Shown here piece after piece: positions 5,229 to 12,052 of a DNA stretch of 20,397 nucleotides (its first letter is position 1; every line of letters begins with the position of its first letter). The notes beneath the pieces are model-generated. The model was not told the DNA's origin. It made no database searches and saw only the letters and a program-made list of their open reading frames with translations. Source of the DNA: a virus. The stretch spans positions 1 to 20,397 of the IMG/VR virus record IMGVR_UViG_3300025379_000098; one strand, written 5' to 3'. A program made the position numbers and the translations under genes.

Positions 5229-5264
5229 GGGGAGTGTCCGTAGAAACTGCGGCCTCCCTTTTTT
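5229..5264 (+). terminator. Rho-independent terminator
   Basis: GGGAG (5230-5234) pairs with CTCCC (5254-5258). After an internal loop, CCGTAG (5238-5243) pairs with CTGCGG (5247-5252) around AAA, with one G-U pair. Six T residues follow (5259-5264). It sits between the ssDNA-binding gene and the ribonucleotide reductase gene. No TTTGCATTAGT element follows, so the reductase depends on read-through or on a promoter I cannot identify in the 29 nt before its ATG. Confidence 0.8.
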
Positions 5265-5293
5265 ATCAACCCATAACTAGAGAAAAACAATAA

Positions 5294-7168
5294 ATGGATC
5301 AGTATCAAGAGTACATTGCCGCCAGTAGATATGCCCGATTTGTAGATGAGAAAAAACGTAGAGAAACATGGGCAGAAACAGTTAACCGTTTTGTGGATTA
5401 TATTTTTACCCGTACCCCAGCGATTGCCCAAGACGAAGAATTAAAACATGAATTATTTGATGCTATCCATAACCTAGAATTGATGCCGTCCATGCGTGCC
5501 ATGATGACGGCAGGAAAGAGTGCTGATCGTGACAATACTTGCGTCTATAACTGCAGCTATATGCCAGTGGATGACCCCAAGAGCTTTGACGAAGCGATGT
5601 TCATTTTGCTTTGCGGAACTGGTGTTGGATTCTCAGTTGAATCCAAGTACATTAACCACCTGCCAGAAGTGCCAGAAAACTTGTTTGATTCCGAGCACAC
5701 AATCGCAGTACATGACTCCAAAGAAGGATGGGCAAAGTCTTTGCGACTCCTACTCGCCCACCTCTGGGCAGGAGAAATTCCAAAGTGGGACGTTAGCAAC
5801 GTTAGACCTGCGGGAGCAAGACTCAAAACATTTGGTGGAAGAGCTTCAGGGCCGCAACCACTAATCGATTTGTTTGAGTTTGTTGTAGCCATATTTAAAA
5901 GCGCAAAAGGTCGTCGTTTGCATTCTTTAGAATGCCATGATCTAATGTGCAAAATCGGTGAAGTTGTTGTAGTGGGTGGCGTGCGTCGCTCTGCAATGAT
6001 CTCGTTATCTGATTTGGATGATGAAAGGATTCGACATGCCAAAGCGGGACCATGGTGGGAAACGGCGCCGCATCGCGCGCTTGCGAACAATTCAGCGGTT
6101 TACAATGAAACCCCAACAGTGGGAAAATTTATGGAAGAATGGCTTAGTTTGTATAATAGTCATTCCGGTGAGCGTGGCATTTTTAATCGCGAAGCTGCTA
6201 AGAAAACTGTTGCCAAGTATGGTCATCGCGATCCTAATTTTGAGTTTGGTACGAATCCTTGCTCCGAAATTATTCTGCGCCCCTATCAGTTTTGTAATCT
6301 AACAGAGGCAGTAGTAAGACATGACGACACACTCGAGACTTTATTGCGCAAAGTGCGCCTCGCCACTATCCTTGGTACCATCCAGTCTACCTTCACAAAG
6401 TTCCCCTATCTGCGGAAGGTGTGGCAGAGAAATACTGAAGAGGAACGGCTTTTGGGTGTCTCCCTCACTGGAATCTATGATAATCCCCTTCTCACAAAAC
6501 AAGGAGACAAATTAAATGCTATCCTCAGCGAGCTACGAGAAATGGCTAGAGCAACAAATACAGAGTGGGCTGCTAAACTTGGAGTTCCTACAAGCGCAGC
6601 TATCACTTGCGTTAAGCCTTCCGGAACAGTATCACAGCTCGTTGACTCGGCTTCTGGAATCCATCCAAGACACAGTAAATACTATGTCAGACGAGTTAGA
6701 GGCGATAAGAAAGACCCTCTAACACAATTTTTAATTGAACAAGGAGTACCCTATGAACCATGTGTTTACAAACCTGATCAAACGATTGTTTTCTCCTTTC
6801 CTCAAAAAGCTCCTGCCGGTATTACCCGTGCCGACGTCACGCCGCAGAGCCACCTTGCGCTCTGGCTCACATACCAAAGATACTGGTGCGAGCACAAGCC
6901 CAGCGTCACCATCTCAGTCGAAGAAAAAGATTGGCCAAGCGTCGGAGCATGGACGTGGGAAAACTTCGACGAAATCTCTGGTGTTTCCTATCTTCCCTAT
7001 GACGGAGGAACGTATCGCCAAGCCCCGTACGAAGAGTGCACCAAAGAACAGTACGAAGAACTCAAAGCCAAGCAACCCAAAATCGACTGGGAAGCGTTTA
7101 TCGAAAACACAGACAACGTCGAAGGCGCGCAGCAATTAGCTTGTACAGCGGGCGCTTGCGAAATATGA
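5294..7168 (+). CDS. rtpR: Class II (B12-dependent) ribonucleoside-triphosphate reductase
   Basis: A 624-aa enzyme that reduces ribonucleoside triphosphates to deoxynucleotides using adenosylcobalamin, so it works without oxygen or a small radical subunit. Sequence evidence: CVYNCSYMPVDDPKSFDEAMF (C87 as first redox cysteine), CGTGVGFSVE, VGGVRRSAMISL, the active-site block NPCSEI (C323, E325) and FCNLTEA (C334, the partner redox cysteine). The 11-residue gap C323-C334 equals C408-C419 of the Lactobacillus leichmannii enzyme. KPSGTVSQLVDSASGIHPR is the conserved loop. The C-terminal CTAGAC (C617, C622) is the shuttle pair with CX4C spacing. The length is below that enzyme's (about 740), but all key residues are kept. 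A stop codon directly precedes ATG 5294, fixing the start. It is coupled to the next gene (ATGA). Confidence 0.93.
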   Translation: MDQYQEYIAASRYARFVDEKKRRETWAETVNRFVDYIFTRTPAIAQDEELKHELFDAIHNLELMPSMRAMMTAGKSADRDNTCVYNCSYMPVDDPKSFDEAMFILLCGTGVGFSVESKYINHLPEVPENLFDSEHTIAVHDSKEGWAKSLRLLLAHLWAGEIPKWDVSNVRPAGARLKTFGGRASGPQPLIDLFEFVVAIFKSAKGRRLHSLECHDLMCKIGEVVVVGGVRRSAMISLSDLDDERIRHAKAGPWWETAPHRALANNSAVYNETPTVGKFMEEWLSLYNSHSGERGIFNREAAKKTVAKYGHRDPNFEFGTNPCSEIILRPYQFCNLTEAVVRHDDTLETLLRKVRLATILGTIQSTFTKFPYLRKVWQRNTEEERLLGVSLTGIYDNPLLTKQGDKLNAILSELREMARATNTEWAAKLGVPTSAAITCVKPSGTVSQLVDSASGIHPRHSKYYVRRVRGDKKDPLTQFLIEQGVPYEPCVYKPDQTIVFSFPQKAPAGITRADVTPQSHLALWLTYQRYWCEHKPSVTISVEEKDWPSVGAWTWENFDEISGVSYLPYDGGTYRQAPYEECTKEQYEELKAKQPKIDWEAFIENTDNVEGAQQLACTAGACEI

Positions 7169-7737
7169 ACTTTACACAAGATTGGTTTTCATACAATCTG
7201 CCACACCTATCACAGCTAATACAGATATTGCCAGCACGGCAGTCTATCCTTGAGGTAGGCTGCTTTGAAGGCAAAGCAACGTGTTGGTTTCTTGAGAATG
7301 TGCTCGATGCTGATGGTACGATGGTCTGCGTAGACCCTTTTACTGGCAGCATGGAACACAGCGAGATGGATCTGTCTGGGCTTTATAAAACATTTACCGA
7401 TAATGTTAATGAAGTTAAAAAGCCAAGTCAAAACCTGCGCGTGTTTGATACCTATTCTTATCAAGCCTTAGCCAAGTTAATCATTGAAGAGGCGCAGTTT
7501 GATTTGATTTATATCGATGGCAGCCACATGGCTGACGATGTGTTTGTTGATGCTGCGATGGCGTGGGGTCTACTCAAGCCAAAAGGTATCTTCTTGTTTG
7601 ACGATTACGCATGGTCGCCAGAGGGTTTTAATGATTACCAAAAACCCAAAATTGCGATTGACGCGTTTGTAAAAGTGTTTGGCGATCAGCTAGAGATTAA
7701 ACACATTGGGCATCAATTAGCCGTACAAAAGATTTAA
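7165..7737 (+). CDS. Class I SAM-dependent methyltransferase (Methyltransf_24-like)
   Basis: A 190-aa protein with the Rossmann methyltransferase layout: motif I ILEVGCFEGKAT (about residues 28-39), an acidic residue after the second strand in VCVDPF, motif IV FDLIYIDGSH (about residues 112-121) and the later LLKPKGIFLFDDYAW. This resembles Methyltransf_24 enzymes, which act on small molecules, sugars or proteins; no DNA-methylase NPPY/DPPY motif is seen. The substrate is unknown. I chose ATG 7165, which overlaps the reductase stop as ATGA; an open frame upstream to 7036 only overlaps reductase coding. The coupling suggests co-expression with nucleotide metabolism, but that does not prove a shared pathway. 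Confidence 0.8.
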   Translation: MNFTQDWFSYNLPHLSQLIQILPARQSILEVGCFEGKATCWFLENVLDADGTMVCVDPFTGSMEHSEMDLSGLYKTFTDNVNEVKKPSQNLRVFDTYSYQALAKLIIEEAQFDLIYIDGSHMADDVFVDAAMAWGLLKPKGIFLFDDYAWSPEGFNDYQKPKIAIDAFVKVFGDQLEIKHIGHQLAVQKI

Positions 7738-7761
7738 CAGTTTTCACATGGCGGTGAGTTG

Positions 7762-7789
7762 GGGGCGGCTTGTACAGCGCCCCTTTTTT
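7762..7789 (+). terminator. Rho-independent terminator
   Basis: GGGGC (7762-7766) pairs with GCCCC (7779-7783), and GCT (7768-7770) with AGC (7776-7778) around TGTAC, leaving G7767 bulged. Six T residues follow at 7784-7789. It lies 24 nt after the methyltransferase stop and ends the reductase-methyltransferase unit. The candidate promoter for the polymerase gene overlaps it. Confidence 0.8.
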
Positions 7790-7798
7790 GTTTATAAT
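7770..7798 (+). promoter_or_regulatory. Sigma70-like promoter for the DNA polymerase gene
   Basis: A perfect TATAAT -10 box lies at 7793-7798. At exactly 17 nt upstream is TTGTAC (7770-7775), which shares only the TTG of the -35 consensus. A start about 7 nt after the -10 box would give a leader of roughly 33 nt before ATG 7839. The spacer holds the downstream arm and T run of the terminator, so terminator and promoter share sequence. This looks unlike the TTTGCATTAGT elements and suggests use of the host RNA polymerase. Confidence 0.5.
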
Positions 7799-7838
7799 AG
7801 AATTTCCGCAGATGCGTCTGTTTGCCTTAGGAGCACTT

Positions 7839-9767
7839 ATGATTTATAGCATCGACTTTGAGACCCGCAGTAAAGCTAACCTACCCGATGTGGGCTTAGA
7901 CATCTACGCCAACGACCCCACAACAGAAGTGTTGTGTATTGCGTTCGGCACCCAACCTGACAATGTGTTAGTAACCGACAAAGTTAATAACCCACACTAC
8001 GGGCATTTTTTATCTAAATTATTAGACCATGTTGCCAACGGTGGCAAAATCCAAGCATGGAACGCCATGTTCGAGTACGCAATTTGGGGCTGCGTCTGTG
8101 TACCTAAGTACGGCTGGCCACCACTAAAGCTAGAGCAGTGTATTGACTCCATGGCCATAGCAGCAGCCAACAACGTGCCACAGAGTTTGGATGATGCTGG
8201 TGCCTTTATGGACAGCACCCATAAAAAAGACGCCATTGGCGCCCGTTTGATTCAGAAGTTATGTAAACCCAATAGGAAGGGAGAATTTGAAAATGACCCA
8301 GAATTACTCCAGCAGCTATTTGACTACTGTGCCCAAGACGTTAGAACAGAGATGGCGATTGTCAAACTACTACGTCCCCTCACTGCTGACGAACAGCGTG
8401 TCTGGGAGCTCACCCAGCGGATCAACCTACGTGGGGTCCCAGTGGATCCAAACGAGCTCCAAAACGCCGTAAAAGCCGTTCAGGGAGCTCAAAAAACTAT
8501 AGATGAGGAGACCCTACAGCTCACTGGCTGTAAGCCCTCAGAACGTGCTAAATTGCTTCTGTGGCTAAACCAACGAGGAGCCGAGCTCCCCGACCTGACC
8601 GAGAAGACCGTTTCAGCTAAGTTAGTGTCTACTGACTTATTTGATGATGTGAGACGTGCGTTAGAATTACGCCAAGAAGGAAGCCAAACTAGCGTGGCTA
8701 AGTACGCTAAGATGTTGGAGATACAACGAGATGGAAAGATTAGGAATACTTTGGTTTATCACGGTGCGAGTACTGGTCGCTGGGCTTCTCGCGGCGGACT
8801 TAATCTTCAGAACATTGCACGCCCTACTTTGGAAGATGGACAAATTGCATCGGCAATACCTAAAGTTTTTGGGCAAGGTGTTGGTACGATGGACGAACTA
8901 TCCAGCTTGGTGCGTTCCGCTATTAGTGCGCCAGATGGACAAACCTTCGTGGACGTCGATTTTTCATCCATCGAAAATAGAGTCGGCGTATGGCTTGCGA
9001 GCCAAACGGACAAAGTAGAACTATTCAGAAAGGGATTAGATGAATACAAAGTCTTTGCGTCGCAGTATTTATATAACGTACCTTATGATGAGGTTACGAA
9101 AGACCAACGGCAGGTTTCCAAGTCGGCAGTTCTTGGAGCAATGTTCGGACAAGGGGCTAAAGGACTTGTCAAATACGCTGAAGGGATGGGAGTAAGCCTG
9201 ACAGAAAATCAGGCTAAGAATGCTGTAGACAATTACCGTATGTCGTATGCCAAGGTAAAAGATCTATGGGCTGCTTGCGAGAAAGCCGCGATTGATGCGG
9301 TTAAGAACCCCGGCAATCCTTTTGCGGCAGGTAGCAAGATTGTGATGAAGTGTGATGGCAAGGCGCTATGGATGCGCTTACCATCAGGCAGACTTATCTG
9401 CTGGCAAAGGCCAGAGCTCGATCTGCTCACCACTCCGTGGGGTAGTAAGAAAATGGGTGTTGTCGTCCATTCCCAAAACACTTACAGCAGGCAATGGAGC
9501 CGCAACGCTCTTATTGGCAGCTCGATATTTCAATCCGCTGTTCAAGGAACTGCCCGGGACTTTCTTGCCGTGGCTATGCTTAATCTTGAAGCGAATGGTT
9601 TTCTGGTAATCAATAGCATTCACGATGAGGTACTCCTCTTAGTGGAAGAACAAAACGGGGAGTCCGCGTTGGAGCAGGTCATTAAGATTATGACTACGCC
9701 TCCAGTATGGGCTCCCGATTTTCCTCTTGCTGCTGAAGGTTGGCACGGTAAACGTTACCGCAAGTGA
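7839..9767 (+). CDS. DNA polymerase family A with 3'-5' exonuclease
   Basis: A 642-aa replicative polymerase. The exonuclease domain shows Exo I IYSIDFETRS (D6, E8), Exo II AWNAMFEYAIW (about 74-83) and Exo III YCAQD (163-167). The polymerase domain shows STGRWASRGGLNLQNIAR (311-328), motif A VDVDFSSIENRV (D374, E379), motif B RQVSKSAVLGAMFGQG (424-439; R424, K428) and motif C NSIHDEV (H595, D596, E597). All catalytic residues are kept. Motif A reads IENR where Pol I has IELR, as in several phage enzymes. I chose ATG 7839 because AGGAG (7829-7833) sits 5 nt before it and MIYSIDFE begins at the exonuclease fold; 23 upstream in-frame codons overlap the terminator. The last 13 nt overlap the convergent virion gene. 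Confidence 0.93.
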   Translation: MIYSIDFETRSKANLPDVGLDIYANDPTTEVLCIAFGTQPDNVLVTDKVNNPHYGHFLSKLLDHVANGGKIQAWNAMFEYAIWGCVCVPKYGWPPLKLEQCIDSMAIAAANNVPQSLDDAGAFMDSTHKKDAIGARLIQKLCKPNRKGEFENDPELLQQLFDYCAQDVRTEMAIVKLLRPLTADEQRVWELTQRINLRGVPVDPNELQNAVKAVQGAQKTIDEETLQLTGCKPSERAKLLLWLNQRGAELPDLTEKTVSAKLVSTDLFDDVRRALELRQEGSQTSVAKYAKMLEIQRDGKIRNTLVYHGASTGRWASRGGLNLQNIARPTLEDGQIASAIPKVFGQGVGTMDELSSLVRSAISAPDGQTFVDVDFSSIENRVGVWLASQTDKVELFRKGLDEYKVFASQYLYNVPYDEVTKDQRQVSKSAVLGAMFGQGAKGLVKYAEGMGVSLTENQAKNAVDNYRMSYAKVKDLWAACEKAAIDAVKNPGNPFAAGSKIVMKCDGKALWMRLPSGRLICWQRPELDLLTTPWGSKKMGVVVHSQNTYSRQWSRNALIGSSIFQSAVQGTARDFLAVAMLNLEANGFLVINSIHDEVLLLVEEQNGESALEQVIKIMTTPPVWAPDFPLAAEGWHGKRYRK

Positions 9768-12049
9768 ACTAAACCACCAGCACGTTTTGGCACCACTACA
9801 GGCAGATTACCTTGATCATCTGGCTGTGGTGGTGGGGTTGGAATAGGCTGCGCGTTTTCGTAACCTTCTGGCGAATAAATCTGAACGTTTTTACCACCAC
9901 CAATAAGTTTGTAAGCAGTTGGCTCCGCCGCATTAACAAGTGCGCCGGTAGCAGTTGGTAAGTTTTGACGTAACTGCTCACCAGCTTGCTTAATAAAGTC
10001 TGGACGCTCTGTTGCCAAGTCTTTTAACAGATCTGTACCACCTGTATAGCCAAGTCGTGTTGCCACGGAAGGAATAGCTACTGCAGCAGCTGGAGCAAGA
10101 ATGTTTGCCACATCTGGACCAGCACCAAATTTTTGTGCACCAAAATGACCTAACGCCCCAAGACCGCCACTTAATACACCGCCCAAAGTAAGTTCGTACC
10201 CAATTTTGTTTAACATAGTTCCAGGTGTGCTTTCGGATTCTATTTTGTTAACTAGGGTTTGTACGTTAGCGTTTTGATTTTCGTAAGCGTTATCTAATTC
10301 TTCTTTTTGGTCCAACTTTATTTTGTCAAGCGCTTCTTTTTCTTTGGCATCTAATTTACCATGATGCTCTTCTAACTGTGATTTCCACTGATTAGCTTGA
10401 TCTTCTATTTTTTGTCTTTTTGCGTCTAAAAGTTTAGCGGCTGCCAAAGCATCTTGTAACTGCTCATCGTTTGCTGCGGCATAACGTTTAATAGACATTT
10501 CTGGTTTTAAACCACCAACTAATTGTTCAGGCGTAAATCTACCTTCATCCAACATTGATGATTTCAATCCTACAGCGCGTTGAGGACCTTGCAGTTGGCT
10601 ATAGGCCCTGTTAGCGTCTTTCATTAACTGACCACCTTCAGTATCGCCAACGTGATCTAGCCAATGACCTTTAATATCTTTTAGGGCACCAGCTAATTCA
10701 ACATCATCTGCATTACCTTTAGTAAGCAAATTGTATGCGCGGTCCCCCAATTTTTGAAATTGAGCTTGCCATTGAACTGGTGAAATTAGTTTACTATCGC
10801 CACCTAAAGCAATTATCTTTTTAACTTCTTCGTCTAACCCCGGAACATCTGGATTATCTTCAACAACTTTTTTTAGCTTTGTTTCTAATTCTGGTGTAAT
10901 TTTAATAGAGCCGCCAAGCTCAGGATCACCCAATAAACCAGTGGCTTTGTTATAAGTTTCGCTTAATCTGTCTTGAATATGTTTGATAGCATTACTACCA
11001 ACAACATCTTTTGGCAAAGTTAAAGATTGACCATTTTCATCTTTTAAATGAGATAGTACTTTGTTAAGGACATCTAAATGATACTGATCTTGTTCGTTGT
11101 TTAAATTTTCGTGCAGTTTAGCAACATTTTTATCATATCTATTTTTGCTATCTGCTTTTAATTGATTAGTTAATTGCTGTAACGGATGTTGACGGCTATC
11201 GTATGTTGCTTTTAATGCAGCATTTTCTCTATCTTTTTGGTTGCTTAACGCTTGTTTTCTTAAACGAAGCATTTCCAACAAATTTCTATTAGAGCTTTCT
11301 GCTTGCCCTTTAATACCAGCGCCGGGCAATACACGCAAGCCTCTTTCAATAGCCTGAGCTGCGCCACCCAAAGTTTGTCCTAAAGTGGCCCCAGATGTAT
11401 CTTCAAACCCCGGAATACCTTTGGCACCTTTGAGAAAACGAGAAACGTCAATACCTTGTGCAGCAAGGTCTTTTAAACGTTGTAATTGTGGTGAAAGAAC
11501 TCGTGACACCCCGCCAACCACCTTTTCAGCCGCAGGGCCTAAGATAGCACCAGTACCAGCTTGTTCTGCTTTTTCTGGAAAATAGCCGGGTTCAGTAATC
11601 GATTTACCTGTAGGCGTAAGTAACGAAGCACCTGCGCCAGTTGTAGCTGCTTTAGCCCAGTTAGGCAAATTAGCAAAATTACCTTCCATAGTTTTAGCCA
11701 ATTTGGCAAATTTAGGAAGAGTTTTAGCACCTTGATATGCAATATCTAGCTCTTTAGCTGGTAACATAAAGCCGGCAAGATCACCAACAATACTTGATAT
11801 GGAACCACCAAGACCAGACTTTTTCTTAAACTCTTCGTCCATTTTTAACAAATCTTTGGCTGGCTTATCCCAACCAACCATTTCTGCTATGGCAGCAGGT
11901 GGTTTAGCTAAACCAATAAGAGCTCGCATAGCAGATGCAGTAGCTGGCTCAAATGTTTTTGCTAAAGATTTTTCTTCCTTAAAAGGGTCGTATTCAACTT
12001 CTTTTAATTTACCTTTAAAGGGATCGTAATCGACTTTTTTTAAGCCCAT
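9755..12049 (-). CDS. Probable internal virion / DNA-ejection protein (764 aa)
   Basis: A 764-aa protein at the distal end of the leftward virion gene block. It opens with a tandem repeat (VDYDPFKGKLKE, VEYDPFKEEK). An Ala/Gly-rich region around residues 80-100 and 160-185 is mildly hydrophobic. Long charged helices likely to form coiled coils lie at about 255-335 and 530-605. A glycine/alanine-rich hydrophobic stretch, about 620-665 (GGVLSGGLGALGHFGAQKFG), could insert in a membrane. It ends PKRAGGLVHLR. Size, composition and position after other virion proteins resemble the ejection proteins of podoviruses, which leave the capsid to form a channel through the host envelope. I see no lytic transglycosylase motif. 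The ATG at 12049 lies 3 nt after the upstream stop. The 3' end overlaps the polymerase gene by 13 nt. Confidence 0.6.
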   Translation of the reverse strand: MGLKKVDYDPFKGKLKEVEYDPFKEEKSLAKTFEPATASAMRALIGLAKPPAAIAEMVGWDKPAKDLLKMDEEFKKKSGLGGSISSIVGDLAGFMLPAKELDIAYQGAKTLPKFAKLAKTMEGNFANLPNWAKAATTGAGASLLTPTGKSITEPGYFPEKAEQAGTGAILGPAAEKVVGGVSRVLSPQLQRLKDLAAQGIDVSRFLKGAKGIPGFEDTSGATLGQTLGGAAQAIERGLRVLPGAGIKGQAESSNRNLLEMLRLRKQALSNQKDRENAALKATYDSRQHPLQQLTNQLKADSKNRYDKNVAKLHENLNNEQDQYHLDVLNKVLSHLKDENGQSLTLPKDVVGSNAIKHIQDRLSETYNKATGLLGDPELGGSIKITPELETKLKKVVEDNPDVPGLDEEVKKIIALGGDSKLISPVQWQAQFQKLGDRAYNLLTKGNADDVELAGALKDIKGHWLDHVGDTEGGQLMKDANRAYSQLQGPQRAVGLKSSMLDEGRFTPEQLVGGLKPEMSIKRYAAANDEQLQDALAAAKLLDAKRQKIEDQANQWKSQLEEHHGKLDAKEKEALDKIKLDQKEELDNAYENQNANVQTLVNKIESESTPGTMLNKIGYELTLGGVLSGGLGALGHFGAQKFGAGPDVANILAPAAAVAIPSVATRLGYTGGTDLLKDLATERPDFIKQAGEQLRQNLPTATGALVNAAEPTAYKLIGGGKNVQIYSPEGYENAQPIPTPPPQPDDQGNLPVVVPKRAGGLVHLR
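11979..12043 (-). repeat. 36-nt tandem repeat encoding V(D/E)YDPFK
   Basis: Two in-frame units of the gene start, period 12 codons, encode KKVDYDPFKGKL and KEVEYDPFKEEK. They are similar in DNA as well as protein (AAAGGGTCGTATTCAACTTC versus AAAGGGATCGTAATCGACTT on the plus strand). Such short acidic-aromatic peptides at an N-terminus may be binding or packaging tags. Confidence 0.6.
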
Positions 12050-12052
12050 GGT

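Noticed and set aside
5557-6090. 177-codon antisense frame within the reductase gene
   Set aside because: There is no ribosome site and no recognisable protein, and the opposite strand encodes conserved reductase motifs throughout.
7036-7164. Longer N-terminus for the methyltransferase starting at 7036
   Set aside because: The extra 43 residues are arginine-rich and overlap conserved reductase coding, including the C-terminal cysteine pair. ATG 7165 overlaps the stop as ATGA and starts at the methyltransferase fold.
5557-7352. Several other antisense and alternative-frame ORFs across the reductase and methyltransferase region
   Set aside because: All lie inside strongly conserved genes, lack ribosome sites and show no protein family features.
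7821-7831. TTTGCCTTAGG as a further copy of the promoter-like element
   Set aside because: It has two mismatches, overlaps the ribosome-binding site and ends too close to the start codon; a perfect -10 box lies just upstream instead.
7770-7838. Polymerase start 23 codons upstream
   Set aside because: That region is the terminator and the candidate promoter; AGGAG directly precedes ATG 7839.
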